Below are positions 8,901-15,645 of a stretch of DNA of 61,751 nucleotides, piece after piece. The stretch comes from Anaerotignum sp. Lineage in GTDB: Bacteria; Bacillota; Clostridia; Lachnospirales; Anaerotignaceae. The stretch spans positions 1-61,751 of the forward strand of contig NZ_JAFUMA010000034.1 of assembly GCF_017483025.1 (NCBI RefSeq). Reading direction: 5' to 3'. A program made the translations under genes and the position numbers. The notes beneath the pieces are model-generated. The model did no database searches, had not been told where the DNA came from, and saw nothing but the letters and a program-made list of their open reading frames with translations. Every line of letters starts with the position of its first letter. Position 1 is the stretch's first letter.

Positions 8901-10408
8901 ACGTCGCTCCACATACGCACTTCGTTGATCTCACCATTCAGATAGTATGTAGGATTTGTATGATAGTCACTGCCGAAGCACAACCAGTTTTCCAACGTGG
9001 CATCCGCAAAACCCTCTACTTCCTGTTCCGCTGCCTTTACACCATCGATATATACAATTACTTTTTTATTCTCACTATCACGAACCAGAGAGATCAGTTT
9101 CCACTGGTCATCACAGATATCACCCAGTTCCGTAAATTTGATATCATTTTTTACGCCGGTATCTTCCCACAAACGTAGGTTATTGGCTGCAGTCACTTCC
9201 AAACCCCATGTTTTGCCGCCATTGCCATAATTGTTCATAATGGTCTGTCGTTTTCCTGTATCTGCGCTATCCAGCTTGATGCGAACTTCCACAGTTGCAG
9301 GCGTTGTCACTGCACCCTGTGCCTGTACATAGTCGCCGTCTTCATAATCGAACACCAGACCTGTGTAATTTTCTGTATTCACTTCAAAACCTTCTGTGAT
9401 AATGTCATTACTGCCAGCTGTATCTTTTACGGTCGTATTTTCATAAGCTGTACCCTTTGTATCGCCAAAATCCCAGCAGTGTTCCAGATCATCTGCATTA
9501 GATTCTGTGCCATCATAATATGCTTTGATTTCATCAGCAGTACGGGCGTCACCAAACATACGCACTTCGCCGATCTCCCCTGCCAGCCAGTACTGTTTTC
9601 TTAAGTCAGTGCCAAAATATGTAGAGGTAGACAATTCTGTATCTGTAAAACTCCATTCATCTGTCAGCATACTGCCAGATGTTTTGTATTCCCCATTAAT
9701 ATATACATCCAGGGTGCTGTTCGCTTTATTGCGGACAACAGAAATCAGCGTCCATTCACCAGTGCAAATATTTACATCTGTGAATTTATAGCTGATGCGG
9801 TCTTTGCTGCCGTTGCTTGTGCCGCCGTTGACATTTTCCCAGTATCTCAGAGTATTATCATCATTGACTTCCAGCCCCCAGCTCTTTGTTGTCTCTTTCA
9901 GATAGTTGTTCATAATGATCTGGCGACGGTTTTCCCCTTCATCCAGCTTCACCCAAATTTCTACGGTATCGGGAATGGAAATGGGTTCTTCTGTCAGGGC
10001 ATAGTTGCCGTCGTCTTTAGAACCATCGAAATACAGACCTTCCCGCTCCTCTGCTTCCGGTGCTTCGGGATTTTCAATCACATCGGTCTCTTCATCTTCT
10101 TCCAAGGCCAGTGTCATCAGAGGAGCTTCCTCTTTCTTCTTTTCTTCGATGATCGCTTCATCATCTTCTTCAGCTACTCCGTCTTCTACAGGTGTTTCGT
10201 CCTCTACAGATGCTTCATCCTCTGCGGGTGTTTCGCCCTCTACAGTCTTCTCTTCTTCTGTTTCATCTGTATCGATTGCTTCTTCAATCTCTGCCCCATC
10301 TGTCATCTCTGATTCCTCTGCCAATGCCAGAACGGGCACTGCAGATGTGGTCATGGATAATGCAAGAAATGTACATAAGCCTTTTTTCGATGCTGCTTTA
10401 TATTTCAT
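5996..10408 (-). CDS. Secreted multidomain LamG/metallophosphoesterase surface protein
   Basis: This 1,470-residue exported protein starts at an ATG with GGGAGGAA; the frame upstream is non-coding. Residues 1-30 form a signal peptide, followed by an acidic Glu/Asp linker to about 120. Three LamG/concanavalin-like domains follow (about 123-313, 349-526, 659-864), with a Listeria-Bacteroides InlB-type repeat (about 569-651) before the third. A calcineurin-like phosphoesterase lies at about 900-1140 (PDTQF, HMGDMVN, QGNHDVG, TAHAY, GGHIG motifs). Then come an Asp/Gly/Asn repeat linker, another InlB-like domain (about 1249-1326) and a C-terminal copper-amine-oxidase-N-like domain (about 1366-1470). 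It probably hydrolyses a phosphoester at the cell surface while the LamG domains bind glycan or protein; the substrate is unknown. Confidence 0.88.
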   Translation of the reverse strand: MKYKAASKKGLCTFLALSMTTSAVPVLALAEESEMTDGAEIEEAIDTDETEEEKTVEGETPAEDEASVEDETPVEDGVAEEDDEAIIEEKKKEEAPLMTLALEEDEETDVIENPEAPEAEEREGLYFDGSKDDGNYALTEEPISIPDTVEIWVKLDEGENRRQIIMNNYLKETTKSWGLEVNDDNTLRYWENVNGGTSNGSKDRISYKFTDVNICTGEWTLISVVRNKANSTLDVYINGEYKTSGSMLTDEWSFTDTELSTSTYFGTDLRKQYWLAGEIGEVRMFGDARTADEIKAYYDGTESNADDLEHCWDFGDTKGTAYENTTVKDTAGSNDIITEGFEVNTENYTGLVFDYEDGDYVQAQGAVTTPATVEVRIKLDSADTGKRQTIMNNYGNGGKTWGLEVTAANNLRLWEDTGVKNDIKFTELGDICDDQWKLISLVRDSENKKVIVYIDGVKAAEQEVEGFADATLENWLCFGSDYHTNPTYYLNGEINEVRMWSDVRTAEEIAEYATKTVKGNEAGLAHAWSFASVNGEEGSKEVYSDTVFPDKVKSGGYDVKAVGYPYDPNVEFTVKFNTAGASVKEGDISELADRTQKTYTKVEEPKVTLERGNSEFTGWYKDAACTTKWDFENDTISADTTIYAGFKYNYVSAELGDLNGATFSITDQLCAEKTLDAAPLTFEATVKLDKDLEGRGGVICGNYVDLGYYNYSLVYVSFEVAENGQPRLYWKLSNKSNEGTVQSVVIPGVDLRQDEWVHVAMTFDTDYDEISCYINGELVYVAEDCTLTPKVPTQALKIGGDYRGTGGYSSKDTNTKGYNEQYFKGEIANVSIWSDTRTAADIKADFDALKADGSVPFTGDTLMASWKFDSASKEYKDMDLTDDENEVYKFVDWLKPEFAEGDYTMIALPDTQFLSQTYPDIYKALTHWIAENKDKYNIAAVMHMGDMVNTTTDKQFANCQAATDILDESGIPWMPMQGNHDVGTNNQEWDSNYTYDEYSKKSWFVDSSDDKTLRQTCWKVTAGGRDYLILSLGWNPTESALSWAEDIVKNNPDKNVIVTAHAYMYADGTLLDDKDMDYPGNMDGGDIWDKLGKYPNVVLGMGGHIGYPDLAHRTDLNGAGKEVTSILCDAQGIDNSYGLGMMMMLTFHKDSNEVNVNWYSVDNDQLFRDRNQFTFTVPHVGETEEDDADDSGNAGDSDNTGDSGNAGDDDNTGDSGNAGDDDNTGDSGNAGDGSNTSSGSSSSKSSSSKKYEINTDDTKNGEVKVSATRAKKGSTVTVTVTPEENYELKKLVVTDAEGNELTLKDLGNDKYSFVMPKGKVDIDSVFEKIEETEADETDISKAEEKDTIILTIDQIAAKVFGETVINDVAPVIRNERTMLPARFVAEALGAKVTWNDTTKKVTIATTDKTLEIYVGSSFAFVDNEAVMLDAPAFIENGRTYLPVRFIAEGLGAAVQWDADTQEVTIIPGTK
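6718..6860 (-). repeat. 36-bp tandem repeat inside the surface protein gene
   Basis: About four near-identical copies of a 36-base unit encode the 12-residue period GDSGNAGDDDNT (with GDSDNT and GDGSNT variants). They form the flexible acidic linker between the phosphoesterase and the InlB-like domain. Such in-frame repeats can change copy number by slippage without breaking the frame. Confidence 0.9.
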
Positions 10409-10459
10409 GATATTCCTCCCTTTCATCAATACCTCTCTTTTCAGGATTTCTACAGCATC

Positions 10460-10543
10460 AATATATCCTTCCTGTGTAAAATTCGAAATCGCCTCTTCGT
10501 AAAAAGCGTTTCGTCCATGTAAAAAAAGGACGCTTTTTGTAAA
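10460..10543 (-). promoter_or_regulatory. Pho-box-like promoter of the surface metallophosphoesterase
   Basis: Minus-strand boxes TTTACA (10538-10543), TTTACA (10518-10523), TTTACG (10498-10503) and TTTACA (10475-10480) are 20, 20 and 23 bases apart. The last is exactly nine bases upstream of a TATATT -10 (10460-10465). The predicted transcript start, about 10453, gives a 45-base leader before the ATG at 10408. Confidence 0.55.
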
Positions 10544-10559
10544 AGCATCCTTTTTTACA
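10518..10559. terminator. Strong hairpin upstream of the surface protein promoter
   Basis: An almost perfect inverted repeat with arms TGTAAAAAAAGGACGC and GCATCCTTTTTTACA and a small loop has U-runs on both strands. Its arms carry two of the TTTACA boxes listed for the promoter. It probably blocks read-through from the permease gene, and a regulator may use the same sequence. Confidence 0.6.
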
Positions 10560-10720
10560 TCCAAAAATATTCGATTTAACAAACCAGAATGGTATTTTTT
10601 ACTTTCTCAAAATCATCAATACCTTTTTAAATACATTCTTTTGAGGGTATCCGTTTTTTTGAAAGCAACGGGATGATCGATAAAATACTGCTGTGCGCTC
10701 AAGGCATCCTTCCTTAAAAG

Positions 10721-10750
10721 AAAAGGCGTGCTCAAAAAGCACGCCTTTTC
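10721..10750 (-). terminator. Terminator of the APC permease gene
   Basis: A perfect hairpin (AAAAGGCGTGCT, four-base loop, AGCACGCCTTTT) ends in a U-run on the minus strand, about 60 bases past the permease stop. Confidence 0.92.
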
Positions 10751-10808
10751 GGGAAATTATATATGAAGCAAACGTTTTTCAATGAATTTATAAATTCAAA
10801 TGCTTCGA

Positions 10809-12128
10809 TTATTTCTTCTTAGCGAAGATAGCACGTACAGGCAGGCCAACCAGTACCAGGATGATACCGCCAACAGCGATCTTTGTGGAGCCCATGCCAG
10901 CCATGAACAGCTGGTTGATCAGCACGTAGCCACCGGAGATGATAGCGATCAGAGGGATTACAGGGTATGCAGGTACTTTATATGTACGTTCTACATCGGG
11001 AGCCTGTTTTCTGTAAACCATAACAGCTGCAAATGTCAGTGTGTAGAATACCCAACCAACGAATGTACCCAGGTTTGTCAGCAGGTCGAACTGGCCTGTC
11101 AGAGCGTAGATAGCGCCCAGAATACCAATCAGGAAGATACAGTTGATAGGAACGCCTGTGCCGGAGATTTTGGACAGAGCTTTGCTGCCAGGCAGGTCGC
11201 CCTGAGTTGCCATATACAGAGCTGTACGAGAACCGGACAGGATAAAGCCGTTGCAAGCACCACCAGCGGAGATCATAATACCAACGGATACGAATTTACC
11301 ACCCATATCGCCGAAGATTTCCATAGCTACTGCAGATGCAGGAGATTCCAGATTCATCATTACGTCAGCAGGCAGTACCCACAGGTAAGCCAGGTTAACG
11401 ATGATGTAAACAGCCATGATCAGAGCTACACCACCAACGATAGCTTTAGGCAGGTCTTTGCCGGGGTCTTTCATTTCACCAGCGATCGCACCTACGTTTG
11501 TCCAACCTTCGAATGCGAACAGTACAGCGATCATCAGCTGACCCAGTACGGAACCCATGGACAGGCCTTCACCCAGCATGGGATCAAAGATGGGGTTACC
11601 ATTACCTCTGATGAAACCAAAGATCATAATCAGTACCAGGGGAACCAGTTTAGCTACTGTGAAAACGTTCTGAGCTACGCCGCCAACTTTAGCGCCCATG
11701 CAGTTCAGAATAACCATGATAATGATACAAGCGATAGCTACGGGAACTACCATACCGTCGCCCAGGAACAGTTTAGCCTGGTTAGCAACAGCTACGCCCA
11801 GAGCAGCTACCAGACCGGGGTAGAATACTACAGTCTGCATCCAGCCGCACAGGTAACCAACTTTTTCGCCGAATACTCTTTTCAGGTATACGGGCATACC
11901 GCCTGTTTCAGGCATCAGAATTGCGATTTCAGCAAATGTCATAGCTGCGCAAAGGCACATCAGGGATGTGATGATCCAAGCCAGGATTGCCAGACCGGGT
12001 GCACCAGCTGTTGCTGTGTACATTGCTGTAGGTTTGAAGAATACACCAGAACCGATAACGCAGCCTACTACTGTTGTCATAGCAGTAAACATACCCAGTT
12101 CCTTCTTCATTTCTGTGTTGTTACTCAT
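10809..12128 (-). CDS. APC-family amino acid permease under glycine riboswitch control
   Basis: This 439-residue amino acid/polyamine/organocation transporter should have about 12 membrane spans. The first contains VVGCVIGSGVFF, the unwound GSG substrate-binding segment of the family. The pattern (FAEIAILMPETGGMPVYLKRVFG) resembles the L-amino-acid transporter branch that includes the Bacillus Ser/Thr exchanger SteT. The start has AGGAGGAA, and the gene is alone between its terminator and the riboswitch. The leader suggests the cargo is glycine or a close metabolite such as serine, threonine or alanine. Whether it works as importer or exchanger cannot be read from sequence. Confidence 0.9.
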   Translation of the reverse strand: MSNNTEMKKELGMFTAMTTVVGCVIGSGVFFKPTAMYTATAGAPGLAILAWIITSLMCLCAAMTFAEIAILMPETGGMPVYLKRVFGEKVGYLCGWMQTVVFYPGLVAALGVAVANQAKLFLGDGMVVPVAIACIIIMVILNCMGAKVGGVAQNVFTVAKLVPLVLIMIFGFIRGNGNPIFDPMLGEGLSMGSVLGQLMIAVLFAFEGWTNVGAIAGEMKDPGKDLPKAIVGGVALIMAVYIIVNLAYLWVLPADVMMNLESPASAVAMEIFGDMGGKFVSVGIMISAGGACNGFILSGSRTALYMATQGDLPGSKALSKISGTGVPINCIFLIGILGAIYALTGQFDLLTNLGTFVGWVFYTLTFAAVMVYRKQAPDVERTYKVPAYPVIPLIAIISGGYVLINQLFMAGMGSTKIAVGGIILVLVGLPVRAIFAKKK

Positions 12129-12183
12129 TTTTCCTTCCTCCTTTTTTTGAAAGATCTGCCAAAAAACACCAATTGCCCGGTAT

Positions 12184-12234
12184 TAAAAAAGATATACAGC
12201 AAACACCAATTATATACCAGTTTGCCTGTATATC
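12184..12234 (-). terminator. Expression-platform terminator of the glycine riboswitch
   Basis: On the minus strand GATATACAGGCAAAC pairs with GTTTGCTGTATATC around a 15-base loop and is followed by six U. Its first bases overlap the closing strand of the second aptamer. Glycine binding would therefore be expected to compete with terminator formation and allow read-through; that direction is inferred. Confidence 0.85.
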
Positions 12235-12432
12235 CTCTGTCTCTCTACCTGAAAGCATTACTTCTACGGTGGCTTTGGCAAAACCAAGCACTTTCCAGAG
12301 TTCCATCTGTAAAAGGTATTTGTACCTGAAAGTTTCTTCGGAAAACGGCTCTTTTCCCAAATTGCTCCATCGGTTTTCTCATCGTTAAATATGATGTGAT
12401 TTTTATGATTGCGTGAGAAATCTCCCTTTTAC
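12232..12432 (-). ncRNA. Tandem glycine riboswitch
   Basis: Two aptamers are visible on the minus strand. Aptamer I (12309-12432) is closed by GTAAAAGG/CCTTTTAC and contains CCGATGGAGCAA and CTTTCAGG. Aptamer II follows after the linker (GGAACTCTGGAAAGTG, then CCACCGTAGAAGTAA, GCTTTCAGG and ACAGAGGA). Each block aligns in order with my memory of the Bacillus subtilis gcvT riboswitch. The RNA lies between a consensus sigma-A promoter and a strong terminator just before the APC permease. Confidence 0.93.
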
Positions 12433-12462
12433 TTCGTCTGGTTTTATGCACTTTGTGAGTAA

Positions 12463-12491
12463 ATTATATATCGGTGAGAAAATCTTGTCAA
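12463..12491 (-). promoter_or_regulatory. Sigma-A promoter of the glycine riboswitch and permease
   Basis: A perfect consensus on the minus strand: TTGACA (12486-12491), 17-base spacer, TATAAT (12463-12468). Transcription should start about 12456, leaving a 328-base leader that carries the riboswitch. Confidence 0.92.
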
Positions 12492-12729
12492 TATATTTCG
12501 GTAAATTTTTTTATCGTCAAATTATAAAAGTTCATTATGCCGACAAATTGCACTAGAATCGGAGTTTATCAGCTTTTCAGAACATTTGCATGCAAAATAT
12601 TTTCCGTTTCTTTCCAGCCAATTCTTCCTGTTTGACGTTACTTTTGTTCAGTCAAATCCGCTGCAGCTCTCGTCTATTTCTTTCCCTCTTGTCATATATA
12701 TGAAGGGAACATACACCGGAGGTTCTCTC

Positions 12730-14256
12730 ATGAGCCGAAAGACCATCATCACCGGAACCCTTATCCTGACTGCTGCCAACCTCATTACAAAATGCATGGG
12801 GTTTTTCTATCGTGTTTTCATGTCCAATGCCATCGGAGCCGAAGGAATGGGGCTTTATCAGCTGATCCTGCCCATCTATTCCCTTTCCTGGAGCATCACA
12901 TCCGCAGGCTTCACCACTACCATTTCACGCCTGACCGCCCAGGAACATATCCGCGGACAAAACGGAAACATCGGACGTATTGTCAAACAAGCTGTGTGTC
13001 TTTCCCTGTTCATCAGCTTCATTGTCAGTGGGGCTCTATTTATCTTCTCTGATAAAGTGGCATTCTATCTGTTAAAGGACAGCCGCACCGCCCTGCCTTT
13101 GCAGCTGCTTGCCATGGCTGTGCCCTTTATGGCTGCCGGTTCCTGCTTCCGTGGCTTTTTCCTGGGTATGCAGGAAACCCTGATCCCCGCTCTTTCCCAG
13201 GTTTTGGAGCAGACTGCCCGCATTGTTACCATCTATTTTCTGGCAGGTATCTTTGTACCTCTGGGTCTTTCCTACGCCTGCTGTGCAGCAGTTGCCGGCA
13301 TTTTGCTGGGGGAATTCCTCTCCTGCGGCTTTGCAGTGTGGAATTATCTTCACTACAAACGAAAGCATAAGCTCATCCGCAAGCCGACTCTTTCTTCCCC
13401 TGCAGTGCTTTCCATGATACTGGCCATGGCAGTGCCCCTCTCCGCTACCCGTATCGCCACTTCCCTGCTTTCCACGGTGGAAAATATCCTGATCCCCCGC
13501 CAGTTGCAGCTTCATGGGCAAAATACCATGCAGGCTCTTTCTACATACGGCGAACTGACAGGGATGGCAATGCCCTTGATATTACTGCCCTCCGCCTGCC
13601 TGATGGCTGCTTCTGTTTCCCTTGTTCCGGAAATCTCAGAGGCCTGCGCCGTAAAACAGGATACTCGTATCAGCCGCACTGTTTCTGCAACATTCCTGTT
13701 CACTTCTATCATCAGCTTCGGGGCAGCGGCGCTGTTTGCAGTATTCCCAAGGGAAATCTGCTATGTAGTATACAACCGACAGGCGTTGGGGCAGGTTTTA
13801 TTTCCCCTGGCATTCCTCTGCCCTTTCATTTATGCGCAGACTACATTACACGGGCTATTGAACGGCCTGGGAGAACAGTTCTTCCTTTTTTGGAGCAGCA
13901 TCTTTTCTTCCTTCATCACCATCGCTGTCATCTGGTTCTTCATGCCTGCCTATGGCGTGGCAGCATTCCTTGGCGGATGGTTGCTGAGCCTGCTGGTCAT
14001 TGTCGGACTTTCTCTTTGGAAGCTGTATCAGAGAACGGGGGTGTTTCCTTCTCTGTATAACTGCTTCCTGAAGCCATTGCTGGCAGGGGCAGCGGCGGGA
14101 CTTCTGGTGAAATATGTCATCCGTATCTCTGAGCCGTCAAAGCTGCTGTTTTTAGGCTCCCTCTGCGGCATGGGGATGCTGTATCTTTTGTTCCTGCTGG
14201 CTTTGGGCTGCCTGCGCAGAAAAAATTTAGAAGCACTTCTGAGTGCAAAAAAATAA
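12730..14256 (+). CDS. spoVB: SpoVB/MurJ-family polysaccharide flippase
   Basis: This 508-residue membrane protein of the MOP (MATE-like) superfamily should have about 14 spans. The N-terminus has the stage V sporulation protein B pattern: LTAANLITKCMGFFYRVFMS, then GAEGMGLYQLILPIYSL. SpoVB-type proteins move lipid-linked precursors across the membrane, classically for spore cortex synthesis. Many Clostridia carry several paralogs, so a general envelope role is also possible. The ATG at 12730 follows GGAGGT by six bases; the frame upstream is not coding. It is monocistronic, ends at a shared terminator and is convergent with the aluminium-resistance gene. Confidence 0.88.
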   Translation: MSRKTIITGTLILTAANLITKCMGFFYRVFMSNAIGAEGMGLYQLILPIYSLSWSITSAGFTTTISRLTAQEHIRGQNGNIGRIVKQAVCLSLFISFIVSGALFIFSDKVAFYLLKDSRTALPLQLLAMAVPFMAAGSCFRGFFLGMQETLIPALSQVLEQTARIVTIYFLAGIFVPLGLSYACCAAVAGILLGEFLSCGFAVWNYLHYKRKHKLIRKPTLSSPAVLSMILAMAVPLSATRIATSLLSTVENILIPRQLQLHGQNTMQALSTYGELTGMAMPLILLPSACLMAASVSLVPEISEACAVKQDTRISRTVSATFLFTSIISFGAAALFAVFPREICYVVYNRQALGQVLFPLAFLCPFIYAQTTLHGLLNGLGEQFFLFWSSIFSSFITIAVIWFFMPAYGVAAFLGGWLLSLLVIVGLSLWKLYQRTGVFPSLYNCFLKPLLAGAAAGLLVKYVIRISEPSKLLFLGSLCGMGMLYLLFLLALGCLRRKNLEALLSAKK

Positions 14257-14279
14257 GCTGGCGCAAGGCCAGCTTTTCC
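14255..14279. terminator. Bidirectional terminator between spoVB and the aluminium-resistance gene
   Basis: The hairpin AAGCTGGC, loop GCAAG, GCCAGCTT has U-rich flanks in both directions and serves two convergent genes. Confidence 0.88.
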
Positions 14280-14289
14280 TCCGAAAAAA

Positions 14290-15570
14290 TCATTTATTCA
14301 ACTCTACCAGACCTGCTTCATACAGCTTCTGCAGACTCATCAGAATACCTGTTTTTGCATGGAACCATGTCAGACCGCCCTGGAAATATACGGAATAAGG
14401 CTCTCTGATGGGGCCATCAGCACTCAGTTCGATAGAAGAACCCTGGATAAATGCGCCTGCCGCCATGATAACATCGCAGTTATAACCGGGCATTGCATAG
14501 GGAATCGGTGTTACATAGCTATCTACGGGGGCCGCCGCCTGGATGCCCTGACAGAATGCTTCCATGGCTTTCGCACTGCCCAATTCCACCGCCTGGATGA
14601 TATCGTGACGGGGTTCTGTGCTGTTGGGGATGACATGGAAGCCCAGTTTTTCGTAAATATTTGCTGCAAAAACAGCACCCTTCAGCGCGCCTGCTGTCAC
14701 CGTAGGCGCCAGGAAGAAGCCCTGATACAGAGAACGGTTTACATCCAGAGAAGCACCAACTTCCTGACCCAGACCAGGAGCACTCAAACGGTATGCGCAT
14801 CTGTCGATGCACTCCTGCTTGCCGCAGATATAGCCGCCGATAGGAGCCAGACCACCGCCGGGGTTTTTGATGAGGGAACCAACGATCATATCCGCACCAA
14901 GGTCAGAGGGTTCAATGACATCAACAAACTCACCGTAGCAGTTATCTACCATGCAGACCACATCAGGCTTGATGCCTTTGATGAAAGCAATCAGTTCACC
15001 GATCTGTTTCACAGAAAAAGTAGGTCTCATGGCATAGCCTTTGGAACGCTGGATAGTCACCAGCTTTGTTTTTTCATTGATGGCTTTTTTGATGTTTTCA
15101 TAATCGAAGGTACCATCTTCCAGCAGGTCTACCTGTCTGTAGCTTACGCCATATTCCTTCAGGGAACAGGGAGAAGGCACAGTACCAATTACCTTTTCCA
15201 GTGTATCATAAGGCTTGCCCACGGGGGAAAGCAGTTCATCCCCGGGCACAAGATTTGCGCTCAAGGCAATGGCCAGCGCGTGGGTGCCGCATGTGATCTG
15301 AGGACGTACCAGTGCCGCTTCTGTATTGAAGCATCTTGCATATACGTTTTCCAGTTTATCACGACCGTCGTCGTTGTAGCCATAGCCTGTAGAACCCGCA
15401 AAACATGTAGCGTTTACGCGTTCTGCCTGCATGGCTTTCAGAACCTTTGCCTGATTATATTCTGCAACTGCATCGATTTTTTCGAAGCGTTCTTTTAAAT
15501 CTTTCAGAATTTCGTTGCCGAAAGCTTCTACCTCAGGGGAGATGCCCAGCATACCGTACATATTTTCCAT
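14290..15570 (-). CDS. Aluminium-resistance family PLP enzyme (methionine gamma-lyase-like)
   Basis: This 426-residue fold-type I pyridoxal-phosphate protein belongs to the family named after aluminium resistance (B. subtilis YnbB relatives). Recognisable blocks are ATCFAGSTGYGYND, the RPQITCGTHALAIAL segment, MVDNCYGEF (the aspartate for the cofactor nitrogen) and GSLIKNPGGGLAPIGGY, whose lysine should carry the cofactor. The family resembles cystathionine/methionine gamma-lyases, but its physiological reaction is not settled. The ATG at 15570 has GGAG eight bases upstream; a TTG four codons earlier is less likely. It follows topB by 75 bases with no terminator between, so the two are probably co-transcribed. 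Confidence 0.88.
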   Translation of the reverse strand: MENMYGMLGISPEVEAFGNEILKDLKERFEKIDAVAEYNQAKVLKAMQAERVNATCFAGSTGYGYNDDGRDKLENVYARCFNTEAALVRPQITCGTHALAIALSANLVPGDELLSPVGKPYDTLEKVIGTVPSPCSLKEYGVSYRQVDLLEDGTFDYENIKKAINEKTKLVTIQRSKGYAMRPTFSVKQIGELIAFIKGIKPDVVCMVDNCYGEFVDVIEPSDLGADMIVGSLIKNPGGGLAPIGGYICGKQECIDRCAYRLSAPGLGQEVGASLDVNRSLYQGFFLAPTVTAGALKGAVFAANIYEKLGFHVIPNSTEPRHDIIQAVELGSAKAMEAFCQGIQAAAPVDSYVTPIPYAMPGYNCDVIMAAGAFIQGSSIELSADGPIREPYSVYFQGGLTWFHAKTGILMSLQKLYEAGLVELNK

Positions 15571-15645
15571 TTTTAACTCCAATCTATTTCAAAAACTGTA
15601 TTTTTCACTCACAATTTGAAATCATATCAAATCTTTCCTATTCTT

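Noticed and set aside
10501..10559. Hairpins upstream of the surface phosphoesterase called as a transcription attenuator
   Set aside because: The best -10 (10460-10465) lies downstream of them, so they are probably not part of the transcript.
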